Source: Bacillus sp. J33 (GTDB lineage Bacteria; Bacillota; Bacilli; Bacillales; Cytobacillaceae). Taken from it: DNA of 64,000 nucleotides. Each line of letters starts with the position of its first letter. Positions within the stretch are counted from its first letter, which is position 1. The notes under the pieces are model-generated. The model was not told the origin of the DNA. It made no database searches and worked only from the letters and a program-made list of their open reading frames with translations. This document shows positions 1-14,539 of the stretch, in pieces. The position numbers and the translations under genes were made by a program. The DNA is taken from contig NZ_JAEL01000011.1 in NCBI RefSeq assembly GCF_000518885.1, forward strand, positions 1 through 64,000, in the 5' to 3' direction.

Positions 1-156
1 AATGATTTCCACATCTTTCATTTCACACAGCCTTCTCAATATCGCTCCTATATCTCGTCTCAACTTTCCATAAATTACTTTTCTTCTGTATTTTGGGATG
101 AAAACGATGTGGTACTTACAATTCCACCTGGTATGTGATAAACTATTGTCACTCAT
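1..156 (-). CDS. tnpA: IS200-type transposase TnpA, N-terminal 52 codons
   Basis: The minus strand opens with ATG at 156 and stays open to the window edge. The first residues include the motifs SHTRWNCKYHIVFIPKYRRK and LRRDIGAILRRLCEMKDVEI, which are the usual N-terminus of IS200/IS605-family Y1 (HUH) transposases. These enzymes cut and join single-stranded DNA at subterminal hairpins. The HUH motif and catalytic Tyr lie further downstream and are outside the window. The Shine-Dalgarno GAAAGGAG lies about 8 bases upstream. The start codon is in the middle of the palindrome ACTCATGAGT, which may damp translation. The gene was too short and too close to the edge to be caught by ORF length alone. 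Confidence 0.92.
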   Translation of the reverse strand, partial: MSDNSLSHTRWNCKYHIVFIPKYRRKVIYGKLRRDIGAILRRLCEMKDVEII

Positions 157-262
157 GAGTACTGCTCCTTTCGTTATATAGAAGTTGGTTTGACGGCCAG
201 TTTCTATTATAACGATAGGAGTTTTTTTATGTCACATTACCACTCTAGAAGCTTTGTTTTCA

Positions 263-290
263 CACGTGCAGAGCACGTGGTTTTAAAACC
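263..290 (-). mobile_element. Probable left end of the IS200-type element
   Basis: A perfect 7-bp hairpin (CACGTGC, loop AGA, GCACGTG, 263-279) is followed by the palindrome GGTTTTAAAACC (279-290). It lies about 110 bp upstream of the tnpA start, where IS200 elements carry the subterminal palindrome recognised by TnpA. The exact cleavage point cannot be set without an empty-site comparison; it is probably between 285 and 298. Confidence 0.6.
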
Positions 291-298
291 TATAATAA

Positions 299-328
299 AA
301 AAAAGCAAGCTCAGCCGCTTGCTTTTTT
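299..328 (-). terminator. Terminator of the pyr operon
   Basis: AAAAGCAAGC (301-310) pairs with GCTTGCTTTT (317-326) around the loop TCAGCC. A/T runs lie on both sides, so it could act in both directions. It follows pyrE by 30 bases on the minus strand and directly borders the insertion element. Confidence 0.9.
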
Positions 329-357
329 GTTTTACTAATGAAAATTCTTTAAAAAAG

Positions 358-979
358 TTATTGTTTAACTTTTCCCCACTCAGCAGGATCTTTGCGCCAC
401 TCCAACAATTTCTCCATATCTTCTTCCTCTATATAGCCCTTTTCAATTGAAACCTCTGTCAGCGCCTCGATATCTGTCAAAGCGAATGCCTTAATGTTCT
501 CTTCAGCCAGCATTTCTTTTCCCTTTTCAAGCTGGTATGTAAAGATTGCTGCAACACCCAGCACCTCACAGCCTGCTTCTCTTAAGGCTTTTACAGCAGT
601 TATGGCACTTCCGCCTGTTGAAATTAGGTCTTCTACAACAACTACCTTCTGACCTTCCTCAGCTTTTCCTTCTATTTGCTTGCCTTTGCCATGCCCTTTT
701 GCCTTGGAACGGACATAGCACATTGGCAGGTTCATCAAATCACTGACCCAGGCTGCATGAGGAATTCCAGCTGTTGCTGTACCGGCAATTAGCTCAGCTT
801 CGGGAAATTGTTTCTTAATAATTTCCTGAAGGCCAGCTGCAATCTCTTTCCTAACCTCAGGGTAAGATAATGTCAAACGATTATCGCAATAAATGGGTGC
901 ACGAAGTCCTGAAGACCATGTAAATGGATTGTTTGGGTTTAATGCTACTGCCTTTATGTCCAATAATCTTTCTGCTATA

Positions 980-990
<11 letters not shown>
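358..990 (-). CDS. pyrE: Orotate phosphoribosyltransferase
   Basis: PyrE transfers the phosphoribosyl group of PRPP to orotate, giving OMP, the fifth step of UMP synthesis. The 210-residue protein carries the PRPP-binding signature [15 protein letters not shown] (about residues 114-128) and ends after a typical short C-terminal tail. The start ATG at 990 has a strong Shine-Dalgarno (GGGAGG). It overlaps the end of pyrF by 11 bases, indicating translational coupling, and is the last gene of the operon before the terminator at 299-328. Confidence 0.97.
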
Positions 991-3381
<2,391 letters not shown>

Positions 3382-3385
<4 letters not shown>

Positions 3386-6300
3386 GACAGAACCGCCTCC
3401 TGAACTTGTTCAGTTTTATCCATCGCATCAGCTGAGAAATTCATAGATTCAATTACTTGAAGAATTGCTTCAGCAGTATCCAGAGAAGTTAGACATGGAA
3501 TGCCATTTTCAACAGATTCGCGGCGGATTCGGAAGCCATCCCGGGCTGGCTGTTTGCCTTTAGTTAAGGTATTGATTACAAATTGGGCTTCTCCGCTTCT
3601 GATAACATCAAGCAGATTTTGCCCTTCAGAGCCGATTTTCCCAGTCACTTTGACAGGTATGCCAGCAGATTGAAGGAATAAAGCCGTTCCGCTCGTTGCC
3701 ATCAGCCTGTAGCCGATAGACACAAATCGTTTCGCCAGCTGCAATGCTTCTTCTTTATCTTTGTCCGCCACTGTCATAAGAACGGTACCGAATGGCTGAA
3801 CTTTCATGCCGGAAGCGACAAGTCCTTTATAAAGGGCTTTTTCGAGGGTATTATCTTTCCCCATTACTTCTCCAGTTGATTTCATTTCAGGCCCTAATGT
3901 GATGTCCACTCTTCTTAATTTGGCAAATGAGAAAACCGGAACCTTTACGAAGACGCCGCTTCTTTCCGGAAGAAGGCCTGATCCGTATCCCTGCTGGGTT
4001 ATTGACTGTCCTAAAATAACCTTGGTTGCTATTTTGGCCATCTGCACATTAGTGATTTTGCTTAAAAATGGTACTGTCCGGCTTGAGCGCGGATTCACTT
4101 CAAGTACGTATACCTCACCTTTGGAGACTACATACTGGATATTGAGAAGGCCGATGATCCCAAGTCCCTTAGCCATCTTTTGTGTGTACTCAACCAGTTT
4201 TTCTTTGATTCCGTCCGAGATGTTCTGCGGAGGATAAACTGCGATCGAATCACCTGAGTGAACTCCCGCTCTTTCGATATGCTCCATGATGCCTGGGATG
4301 AGCACATTTTCTCCATCCGAAATGGCATCTACTTCTATTTCTTTGCCAGTTAAATAACGGTCAATTAATACCGGGTGCTCTGGATTAACTTTCACTGCAT
4401 TTTCCATATAGTGAAGAAGTTCTTCTTCCTTATACACAATTTCCATCGCTCTTCCGCCAAGGACATAAGATGGGCGGACTACCACAGGGTAACCAATTTC
4501 ACTTGCAATGGTGACTGCCTGTTCAACAGATAAAGCTGTCTTTCCTTTTGGCATCGGGATGCCAAGATCTGAAAGTGCTTGCTCGAATTTATCGCGGTCT
4601 TCTGCACGATCAAGATTCTCAAGAGATGTTCCTAGAATTTTGACCCCTCTTTCTACTAGCTTAGAGGCAAGGTTAATAGCAGTCTGTCCGCCAAACTGCA
4701 CCACTACTCCTTCAGGCTGCTCCAGATCAATGATGTGCATGACATCCTCAATCGTCAGTGGCTCAAAGTAAAGCTTATCGGAGATGCTGAAGTCTGTTGA
4801 AACAGTTTCAGGATTGTTATTTATAATGATCGCTTCATATCCTGCTTCCTTAATCGCCCATACCGCATGAACGGTTGAGTAGTCAAATTCCACTCCCTGG
4901 CCAATCCTTATTGGTCCTGACCCGAGAACAACCACACTCTTGCGGTCTGTTACCAGTGATTCGTTTTCATCTTCATACGTTCCATAGAAGTATGGTGTTT
5001 CTGATTCAAACTCGGCAGCACATGTATCTACCATTTTGTATACTGGGACAATGCTGTTTGCTTTTCTCCAGTTGTAGACTTCCATTTCGCTGGTTTCCCA
5101 AAGCTTCGCAATTACCGAATCGGCAAATCCCATTTCTTTGGCCGTTTGTCCAGTTTCCTGGTCAAAAGGATTTTCTGCCAGTGCTTTTTCAAAGTCTATT
5201 ATTTTTTTAATCTTGTGAAGGAAGAACAGGTCAATTTTGCTCCAGTCGTGAATCGTTTCAATGCTGACTCCTCTGCGAATGGCTTCACCTATATAAAACA
5301 AGCGCTCATCGCCTGCTTTTCGAATCCTTTTTTCAATCAATTCATCCGAGATCCGGTCAGCATCTTTTAGCTCCAGATGCTGGATATTTGCTTCAAGCGA
5401 ACGTACTGCTTTTAAAAGGGATTCCTCAAGTGTGCGCCCGATTGCCATCACTTCTCCAGTGGCTTTCATTTGTGTTCCAAGTGAACGGTTGGCAGATTCA
5501 AATTTATCAAATGGCCAGCGCGGAATTTTTGAAACAATATAATCCAGGGCTGGTTCAAAGCAAGCATATGTTTTTCCTGTAACAGGATTCATCATTTCAT
5601 CAAGCGTAAGCCCCACTGCAATTTTTGCTGCCAATTTCGCAATCGGATATCCTGTTGCCTTTGATGCCAGAGCAGACGATCGGCTAACACGCGGGTTTAC
5701 TTCTATAATGTAGTAATTGAAGCTATCCGGATCCAGGGCAAGCTGGACATTGCAGCCCCCTTCAATCTCCAGAGCACGAATGATTTTTAATGATGTGTTT
5801 CTTAGCAGCTGATATTCGCGATCACTCAAAGTTTGGCTTGGCGCTACAACAATCGAATCGCCAGTATGGATACCAACAGGATCGAAGTTTTCCATATTGC
5901 AGACCACGATTGCATTGTCGTTCGAGTCTCGCATTACTTCATACTCAATTTCCTTGTACCCGGCGATGCTTTTTTCAAGAAGACACTGGGTAACAGGGCT
6001 GTTCTTCAAACCGCTTGTCACAATTTCAATTAGTTCTTCTTCATCGTGGCAGATTCCCCCGCCTGTTCCTCCAAGTGTGAACGCAGGACGTACAATTACC
6101 GGATATCCAATCTTGCTCACAAACTCAAATGCTTCCTCAAGATTATGGATAATTTCACTTTCAGGTACCGGCTCACCAAGCTCATTCATCAAACTGCGGA
6201 AAAGGTCACGGTCTTCAGCTTTTTGAATAGCGGATAATTTAGTGCCAAGTATCTCTACACCGCATTCCTCTAAAACACCAGACTCAGCCAGCTCTACAGC

Positions 6301-6594
6301 CAAATTTAATCCAGTTTGTCCCCCAAGTGTCGGAACCAGTGCATCCGGACGTTCTTTGCGGATGATGCGGCTGACGAATTCAAGGGTAAGAGGTTCAATG
6401 TACACTGCGTCAGCAATCTCAGTATCGGTCATAATCGTTGCCGGGTTGGAATTCACAAGGATTACCCGGTATCCTTCCTCTTTCAGGGCAATACAGGCCT
6501 GTGTTCCGGCATAATCAAACTCCGCCGCCTGGCCGATTACAATAGGTCCTGATCCGATTACTAAAATACTTTTTATATCTGTACGCTTTGGCAT
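3382..6594 (-). CDS. carB: Carbamoyl phosphate synthase, large subunit (pyrimidine-regulated)
   Basis: CarB (PyrAB) makes carbamoyl phosphate from bicarbonate, ATP and ammonia delivered by CarA. The 1070-residue protein has the duplicated ATP-grasp architecture. The halves start at [17 protein letters not shown] (about residue 13) and [16 protein letters not shown] (about residue 555), followed by a C-terminal MGS-like allosteric domain (from about residue 930). Its place inside the pyr operon suggests it is the pyrimidine-regulated enzyme rather than an arginine-regulated paralogue. It overlaps carA by 22 bases. Confidence 0.97.
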
Positions 6595-7675
6595 GCTGCA
6601 GCACCTTCCTCTTTATGTGATTCAATCATTTGCAGGAATTGTTCAAATAATCCATTAGCATCTTCAGGGCCCGGTGAAGCTTCCGGGTGATATTGGACTG
6701 TAAATGCCGGTACTTCCTTGTGCCTTAAACCTTCGATCGTTCCATCGTTTAATGCAATATGCGTAACTTCAAGCGGAGTACCTGCAATTGAATTTTCTTC
6801 AACTGAATATCCGTGGTTCTGTGATGTTAAGGCAACCTTTCCCGTGCGCAAATCTTTTACCGGATGATTGGATCCGCGGTGGCCAAATTTCATTTTTTCT
6901 GTATTGGCACCGCATGCAAGGGCAAATAGCTGATGACCCAGGCAAATTCCGAAGACAGGCACGTTTCCTAACAGGCCTTTGATCATTGTGATGGCTTCAG
7001 GAACATCTTTTGGATCTCCAGGGCCATTGGAAAGCATGACACCATCCGGGCTCAAGCTAAGAATTTCTTCTGCGGAAGTATTGTAAGGTACTACTATTAC
7101 ATCACAGTCCCGTTTATTTAACTCTCTTAAAATACCGTGTTTCATGCCGAAATCCACAAGGACTACTCTGCTGCCCCGTCCTGGGCTCGGATAAGGCGTT
7201 TTAGTTGAGACCTGTTTAACCTGGTCGTTACGTAGCTTTGTTGCCCGCAGCTTTTCAATAATCGTATCCGGGCTTTCATTTATGCTGCAGATTGCCCCTT
7301 TCAAAGTTCCATGCTGCCGGATAATTCTTGTCAGTTTTCTTGTATCAATTCCGGCAATACCAGGAATGTTCTTCATTCTGAAATATGAATCGAGTGATTG
7401 CTCATTTCTCCAGTTGGAAGGATAGTCGCTTGCTTCTTTAACGATAAAACCTGAAATGGCCGGTGAGATCGATTCGAAGTCATCTCGATTGATTCCGTAG
7501 TTTCCAATTAAAGGGTAGGTCAAAGTGACAATTTGCCCGCAATAGGACGGGTCGGAAAGGATTTCCTGATACCCCGTCATTCCTGTATTGAATACAACCT
7601 CGCCGATTGAATTCACATCGCTTCCAAACCCTTCCCCAATAAAAATGGTTCCATCTTCCAGAATCAGCTGTTTTT

Positions 7676-7679
<4 letters not shown>
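6573..7679 (-). CDS. carA: Carbamoyl phosphate synthase, glutaminase subunit
   Basis: CarA (PyrAA) hydrolyses glutamine and channels ammonia to CarB. The class I amidotransferase nucleophile lies in [16 protein letters not shown], with the His-Glu pair in [12 protein letters not shown]. Starting at ATG 7679 ([10 protein letters not shown]) gives 368 residues, the family length. This start overlaps the pyrC stop (ATGA). The longer frame to 7739 lies within pyrC and has no family similarity. Confidence 0.97.
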
Positions 7680-9881
<2,202 letters not shown>

Positions 9882-9883
9882 TT

Positions 9884-10068
9884 AGGCTCTGTTAAATTCG
9901 CCTGTTGATTTTCGCTCCAGGAGCTCGCTTTCCGCGGGCGGTCCGACGCTCCTTGGCACATTCGTGCCTGTGGGGTCTCCCTTTGACACGCTCCTCCCGC
10001 AGGAGTCTCGCACCTTCCGCTCCAATCAACAGGGTGCTAATAACCAACAATCAGCTTTAACACAGCCT
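9884..10068. repeat. Long palindromic intergenic repeat, copy 1
   Basis: The stretch is bounded by inverted ends AGGCTCTGTTAAA (9884-9896) and TTTAACACAGCCT (10056-10068; 12 of 13 match). Inside lie a second inverted pair (CCTGTTGATTTTCGCTC and the mirrored CCGCTCCAATCAACAGG) and a GC-rich core with CCGCGGGCGG. It has no ORF of its own. Shorter or decayed relatives occur at 34541-34617, 56193-56320 and 63672-63722, and perhaps at 19324-19366, so it is a dispersed family. It will form a large hairpin in the pyrB leader. Confidence 0.8.
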
Positions 10069-10142
10069 TTTTTTAAAGAATATAATAAGGTTCTTTCAAC
10101 CTTGGGTGTTGATTATCAACAGTTAGCTTTGAAACATCTTTC

Positions 10143-10260
10143 CAAAAAAGCACCCTGCCGATTTGGTCAGGGTGCTGCAGTTGAGGCAATTAGGCATACG
10201 GATACACGGGTTCCGCTTAGCCTGCTTGCCGCCAACACCCTTTTAAGACTCTCTGGACTT
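10143..10260 (-). promoter_or_regulatory. PyrR-binding loop and attenuator between pyrP and pyrB
   Basis: On the minus strand the PyrR-binding loop motif AAGTCCAGAGAGTCT (10260-10246) is followed about 70 bases later by a terminator. Its stem AGCACCCTG/CAGGGTGCT (10149-10157 with 10168-10176) is followed by six T (10148-10143). In the B. subtilis pyr operon PyrR-UMP binds this loop and favours the terminator. This is the third of three such sites here. The loop matches the consensus slightly less well than the one before pyrP (GTCTT in place of GGCTG). Confidence 0.88.
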
Positions 10261-10272
10261 AGTTAAAAAGTG

Positions 10273-11577
10273 TTATGCTACGTTATTCTTTTTTTCGTTT
10301 TCAGTTTCAAACATATCTTCCTTGGCTTCTTCTCTGCCAGGAAGAATCAGGTTCAGCAGGACGCCGCTGATTGCTGCCAGGGCCATTCCTTCCAGTTTGA
10401 ATGCCCAAATTTCAATATGCGCACCGCCGATTCCCAGTACAAGGATGACTGACGCAATTACCAGATTGCGGTTGTTTCCGAAGTCTACCTTGCTGTCAAC
10501 AAGCATTCTCAAACCGGATGATGCTATGATTCCAAACAGCAGGATGGAAACTCCCCCCATTACTGGGGTTGGAATTGAACTGATAAGGGCTGTAACCTTT
10601 CCGATAAATCCGAAGATGATTGCGATAACTGCCGCACCTGCGAGTACATAGACACTGTATATTTTCGTGATAGCCAATACGCCTATGTTTTCGCCATATG
10701 TTGTTTTTGGCGGTCCGCCGATTAGTGCAGAGATCATTGTTCCTGTTCCATCTGCAAGAATGGAACGGTGCAAACCAGGTTCTTTAATATAATCTTTTCC
10801 GACTACTTTTCCAAGTACAAGCTGATGACCGATATGCTCCGAGATTGTCACCACTGCCACTGGGATCATCAGAAGAGCCAGGTCAAGAGTGATCCTTACT
10901 TCATAATCCGCGAAAGGAATCAAGAATTCCGGCATTTCAAACCATGCTGCCTGCTGCACTAGTGAGAAGTCGATGAGGCCAACTGCCAGTGAGTAAACAT
11001 ACCCGATGATAATTCCTGCGAGAATCGGCACCATGCTGAGCATGCCTTTTGCATAGATGGAAAAGATGATTGTTGCTGCCAATGTGATAAGAGCAGCTGA
11101 GAAATGCAGCATGCTGTATTCTCCCGTTTCAGGGTTATTCATTGCCATTCCAACAGCCGTACCCGCTAACGCCAAGCCAATTACGATAATAACAGGGCCG
11201 ACTACAATCGGCGGAAGCAGATTCATAATCCATCTGTATCCTGCTTTTTTAATGATTAAGGCAACAGCACCGTATACAAGACCTGCCATGAAGCTTCCGA
11301 TCATGGCAGCACCAGGGCCGCCAGCTGTTTTTGCAGCGATGATCGGAGCGATAAAAGCGAACGATGATCCTAAGTAGGCTGGCACCTGCCACTTAGTAAT
11401 GATTAGAAATGCAATGGTTGCAAGTCCGCTGGAAATCAGCGCAATTGCAGGATTTAGACCAACCAAGTATGGCACTAGGATTGTAGCTCCGAACATTGCG
11501 AATAAGTGCTGTAAGCTTAGTGTCAGCCAGTGGGCTGGTTTTGGGACATCTTTTATATCCAAAATAGGTTTATTCAT
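10273..11577 (-). CDS. pyrP: Uracil permease
   Basis: PyrP is a nucleobase:cation symporter-2 family membrane protein that imports uracil. The 434-residue sequence has about 12-14 hydrophobic segments, starting after the WLTLSLQHLFAMFGATILVP motif typical of UraA/PyrP. The conserved Glu of the substrate site is in TISEHIGHQ (about residue 240). It is the second gene of the operon and has an attenuator on each side, as in B. subtilis. Confidence 0.96.
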   Translation of the reverse strand: MNKPILDIKDVPKPAHWLTLSLQHLFAMFGATILVPYLVGLNPAIALISSGLATIAFLIITKWQVPAYLGSSFAFIAPIIAAKTAGGPGAAMIGSFMAGLVYGAVALIIKKAGYRWIMNLLPPIVVGPVIIVIGLALAGTAVGMAMNNPETGEYSMLHFSAALITLAATIIFSIYAKGMLSMVPILAGIIIGYVYSLAVGLIDFSLVQQAAWFEMPEFLIPFADYEVRITLDLALLMIPVAVVTISEHIGHQLVLGKVVGKDYIKEPGLHRSILADGTGTMISALIGGPPKTTYGENIGVLAITKIYSVYVLAGAAVIAIIFGFIGKVTALISSIPTPVMGGVSILLFGIIASSGLRMLVDSKVDFGNNRNLVIASVILVLGIGGAHIEIWAFKLEGMALAAISGVLLNLILPGREEAKEDMFETENEKKNNVA

Positions 11578-11654
11578 TCCGATCTCTCCTTTTGGTTGAA
11601 ATGCTAAAGCGTTTTGCTAGACAGTTTTCCAGGGCCTAAAGGCCTCTCTCTTTT

Positions 11655-11758
11655 TTTAAAATAAAACCCTCTTTGCCAGAGGTGCAAGAGGGTACGAGAG
11701 CACAGCAAAAGACAGACTGCTTCTGCTGGGTTCCCCTTTGTCAGCCTCTCTGGACTGC
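11655..11758 (-). promoter_or_regulatory. PyrR-binding loop and attenuator between pyrR and pyrP
   Basis: The minus strand carries the PyrR loop GCAGTCCAGAGAGGCT (11758-11743), a near-exact consensus match. It is followed by the terminator stem ACCCTCTT/AAGAGGGT (11686-11693 with 11666-11673) and a T-rich tail TTTTATTTTAAAAA. This is the second PyrR-dependent attenuator of the operon. Confidence 0.92.
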
Positions 11759-11774
11759 ATTTAAAAAGGGCTAT

Positions 11775-12494
<720 letters not shown>

Positions 12495-12520
12495 TTTAAA
12501 GGACTTATTCAACTATAGTC

Positions 12521-12549
12521 ATCTTATAGCAGATATCGAATATTGTCAA
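12521..12549 (-). promoter_or_regulatory. Sigma-A promoter of the pyr operon
   Basis: TTGACA (12549-12544), a 17-base spacer and TAAGAT (12526-12521). The -35 box overlaps the stop codon of the upstream ylyB gene. It is the only good promoter between ylyB and the first PyrR loop. Confidence 0.75.
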
Positions 12550-13457
12550 CGATTATTTGCAAGTTTGTCTAAGAGTTCCTGAAAATATGCAGGAAGCGGT
12601 GCTTCAAATTCCAGGTACTCACCTGTTCTTGGATGGTCAAATCCCAGAACACCCGCATGAAGGGCCTGGCCTCCAAGATCCGGTGTCTTTCTTGGTCCGT
12701 ATTTCGGATCTCCAGCAAGGGGGTAGCCGATATACTTCATGTGGACACGGATTTGATGGGTCCTGCCAGTTTCCAGCTGGCATTCCACCAGGGTAAAATC
12801 CTTAAATCTCTCCAGAACATGAAAGTGAGTGACTGCATGTTTCCCATTATCCACTACTGTCATGCTTTGGCGGTCCTTTGGATCCCTTGCAATCGGTGCA
12901 TCAATTGTTCCATAGTCATGTGGAATCACACCGTGGACGATGGCACGATATTTACGTGTAACGGTTTTATTCATCAGCTGATTGACAAGACTTTCATGGG
13001 CCAAATCATTTTTAGCAACCATTAATAGCCCGCTTGTATCCTTATCAATCCGATGGACAATTCCGGGCCTCATTACACCATTTATACCTGAAAGATCTTT
13101 GCAATGTGCCATAAGTCCATTAACAAGGGTGCCTGTCCCATGACCTGCTGCCGGATGGACAACCATTCCTTTAGGCTTATTTACGACCAGGACATCCTGA
13201 TCCTCATAATAAATATCCAAATCCATTGCTTCAGGAACAACATCCAATTCTTCAGGTTCAGGTATTGAAATTTCAATCCGGTCATTTAATGAACATTTAT
13301 AATTGGTTTTTGGCTTTGTTCCATTTACAAGAACATTGCCGTCTTTAATCCATTGCTGAACTTGGGTTCTGGACCATTCAGCATTAAGTGTGGATAAAAC
13401 TTTATCTATTCTTTCTCCTGCCTGTTCATCAGGAATGATGTGTTCCATTTTCTCCAT
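12546..13457 (-). CDS. ylyB: RluA/RluD-family 23S rRNA pseudouridine synthase (YlyB)
   Basis: The product is predicted to isomerise uridines of large-subunit rRNA. It has an N-terminal S4 RNA-binding domain (about residues 10-75) and a PseudoU_synth_2 domain with the catalytic aspartate in [11 protein letters not shown] (about residue 140). Start ATG 13457 ([12 protein letters not shown]) has the Shine-Dalgarno GAAGGAG and aligns with the B. subtilis protein. It overlaps lspA by 29 bases. Confidence 0.94.
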   Translation of the reverse strand: MEKMEHIIPDEQAGERIDKVLSTLNAEWSRTQVQQWIKDGNVLVNGTKPKTNYKCSLNDRIEISIPEPEELDVVPEAMDLDIYYEDQDVLVVNKPKGMVVHPAAGHGTGTLVNGLMAHCKDLSGINGVMRPGIVHRIDKDTSGLLMVAKNDLAHESLVNQLMNKTVTRKYRAIVHGVIPHDYGTIDAPIARDPKDRQSMTVVDNGKHAVTHFHVLERFKDFTLVECQLETGRTHQIRVHMKYIGYPLAGDPKYGPRKTPDLGGQALHAGVLGFDHPRTGEYLEFEAPLPAYFQELLDKLANNR

Positions 13458-13941
13458 AAGATTTCTCCTTCTTCTTTGCTTCTCTCTCCTCAAGCAGCAT
13501 CTGGATCATCAGCATCCCTACTCCAATCACCAATGCCGAGTCAGCAATATTGAAAACGGGGAAGTCATAGCCAAAAATATAGGTGTTGATAAAATCAACT
13601 ACTTCTTTCCTATATACCCTGTCAATAAAGTTTCCAATCGCTCCGCCAAGCATTAAGCCCAAAGAGACACCCAGAAGCAATTTGCCTTTAGCTGCTTTTT
13701 GAATGTAAAAAATAATTCCAATAATGACAATGACGGTTATTACATAGAAAAACCACATTTGGCCCTGCAGGATTCCCCAGGCCGCACCACGGTTTCGGTG
13801 TGATGTAATATAGAGAAAGTCTTCGATAACTTTTACACTTTCCCCCAGTTCAAAGTTCTTTACAATAAGCCATTTTGTCAGCTGGTCAAGAGCAATCACA
13901 AACAAAGCGATTATGTAATAAAACACAAAGGCAACCCCCAT
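13429..13941 (-). CDS. lspA: Lipoprotein signal peptidase
   Basis: LspA removes signal peptides from prelipoproteins in the membrane. Four hydrophobic segments are present, with the catalytic aspartates in [11 protein letters not shown] and FNIADSALV. The length of about 165-170 residues is normal. The start is uncertain: ATG 13941 has a poor Shine-Dalgarno, while GTG 13926 ([11 protein letters not shown]) has GGGGG seven bases upstream and fits the B. subtilis N-terminus better. Confidence 0.95.
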   Translation of the reverse strand: MGVAFVFYYIIALFVIALDQLTKWLIVKNFELGESVKVIEDFLYITSHRNRGAAWGILQGQMWFFYVITVIVIIGIIFYIQKAAKGKLLLGVSLGLMLGGAIGNFIDRVYRKEVVDFINTYIFGYDFPVFNIADSALVIGVGMLMIQMLLEEREAKKKEKSYGENGTHHS

Positions 13942-14005
13942 ATCTCATATCATTACCTTTGCATTTTAGCACAAACTGAATAAAAAACACAGCACACGCT
14001 TAAAC

Positions 14006-14293
14006 TCAATGGTAGATTGACTTTCGGTAGTACTTACCGAGCTTGGTGCAATCCTCCATCGTTTTTAAAGTTGGAATCATTTCGAGCAAGTCTGCAGGCA
14101 AAAGCTCACCTGAAATTTCACATTTCCCAAAATTTCCATTCTCAATCTTTTCCAGCGTCTGTTCAATGTCATGCAGTTCTTCCAATAAAATTGGCTTAAT
14201 AAGAACGGAACTATTGCCTTCCATCAGCCTTTCCAATATTTCCTGTCTCGTATTACGGAGTTCTGAATAGAGCCTTTCTGCTTTTGCATCCAT
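14006..14293 (-). CDS. ylyA: TraR/DksA-type zinc-finger-like protein (YlyA family)
   Basis: A 95-residue protein with a helical N-terminal half (residues 1-50) and a C-terminal GKCEISGELLPADLLEMIPT region like the C4 zinc finger of DksA/TraR/YteA proteins, which act in the secondary channel of RNA polymerase. Only Cys58 and Cys82 of the four usual cysteines remain, so zinc binding is doubtful. Its position between ileS and lspA matches B. subtilis ylyA. Shine-Dalgarno CGGAGGAAAAGGC precedes ATG 14293. Confidence 0.85.
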   Translation of the reverse strand: MDAKAERLYSELRNTRQEILERLMEGNSSVLIKPILLEELHDIEQTLEKIENGNFGKCEISGELLPADLLEMIPTLKTMEDCTKLGKYYRKSIYH

Positions 14294-14499
14294 GCCTTTT
14301 CCTCCGTTCTATGGTGTTTCCTTTATTATTTCTCCAAGGCGATTTCAGACACGGGCAAACTTTTAGCAAACGGCTCAACATTTAGTGAAGGTGGAATTAT
14401 TTATAAAAAGGAATTGGAGGACTATACCAAGGGCAAACCTGTATAACACTCTTTCATTATAGTCAAGCTAAAATATAAAGTTCGGGCAGGATCAATGCA

Positions 14500-14532
14500 T
14501 ATAAAAACAGCCCCCTATTCAGGGAGCTGTTT
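14500..14532 (-). terminator. Terminator of ileS
   Basis: AAACAGC-CCCT (14505 onward) pairs with AGGG-GCTGTTT (ending at 14532) on the minus strand and is followed by TTTTATAT. It lies 8 bases past the ileS stop codon. Confidence 0.85.
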
Positions 14533-14539
14533 CTTATTT

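Noticed and set aside
190-450. 86-codon plus-strand frame across the IS end and the pyr terminator
   Set aside because: It runs through a terminator hairpin and into the antisense of pyrE; its peptide is low-complexity and unlike any family.
10105-10135. Palindrome TGTTGATNATCAACA in the pyrB leader as an operator
   Set aside because: It lies between the PyrR attenuator and the palindromic repeat and shares the TTGAT/ATCAA words of the repeat family; more likely part of repeat debris or leader folding than a protein site.
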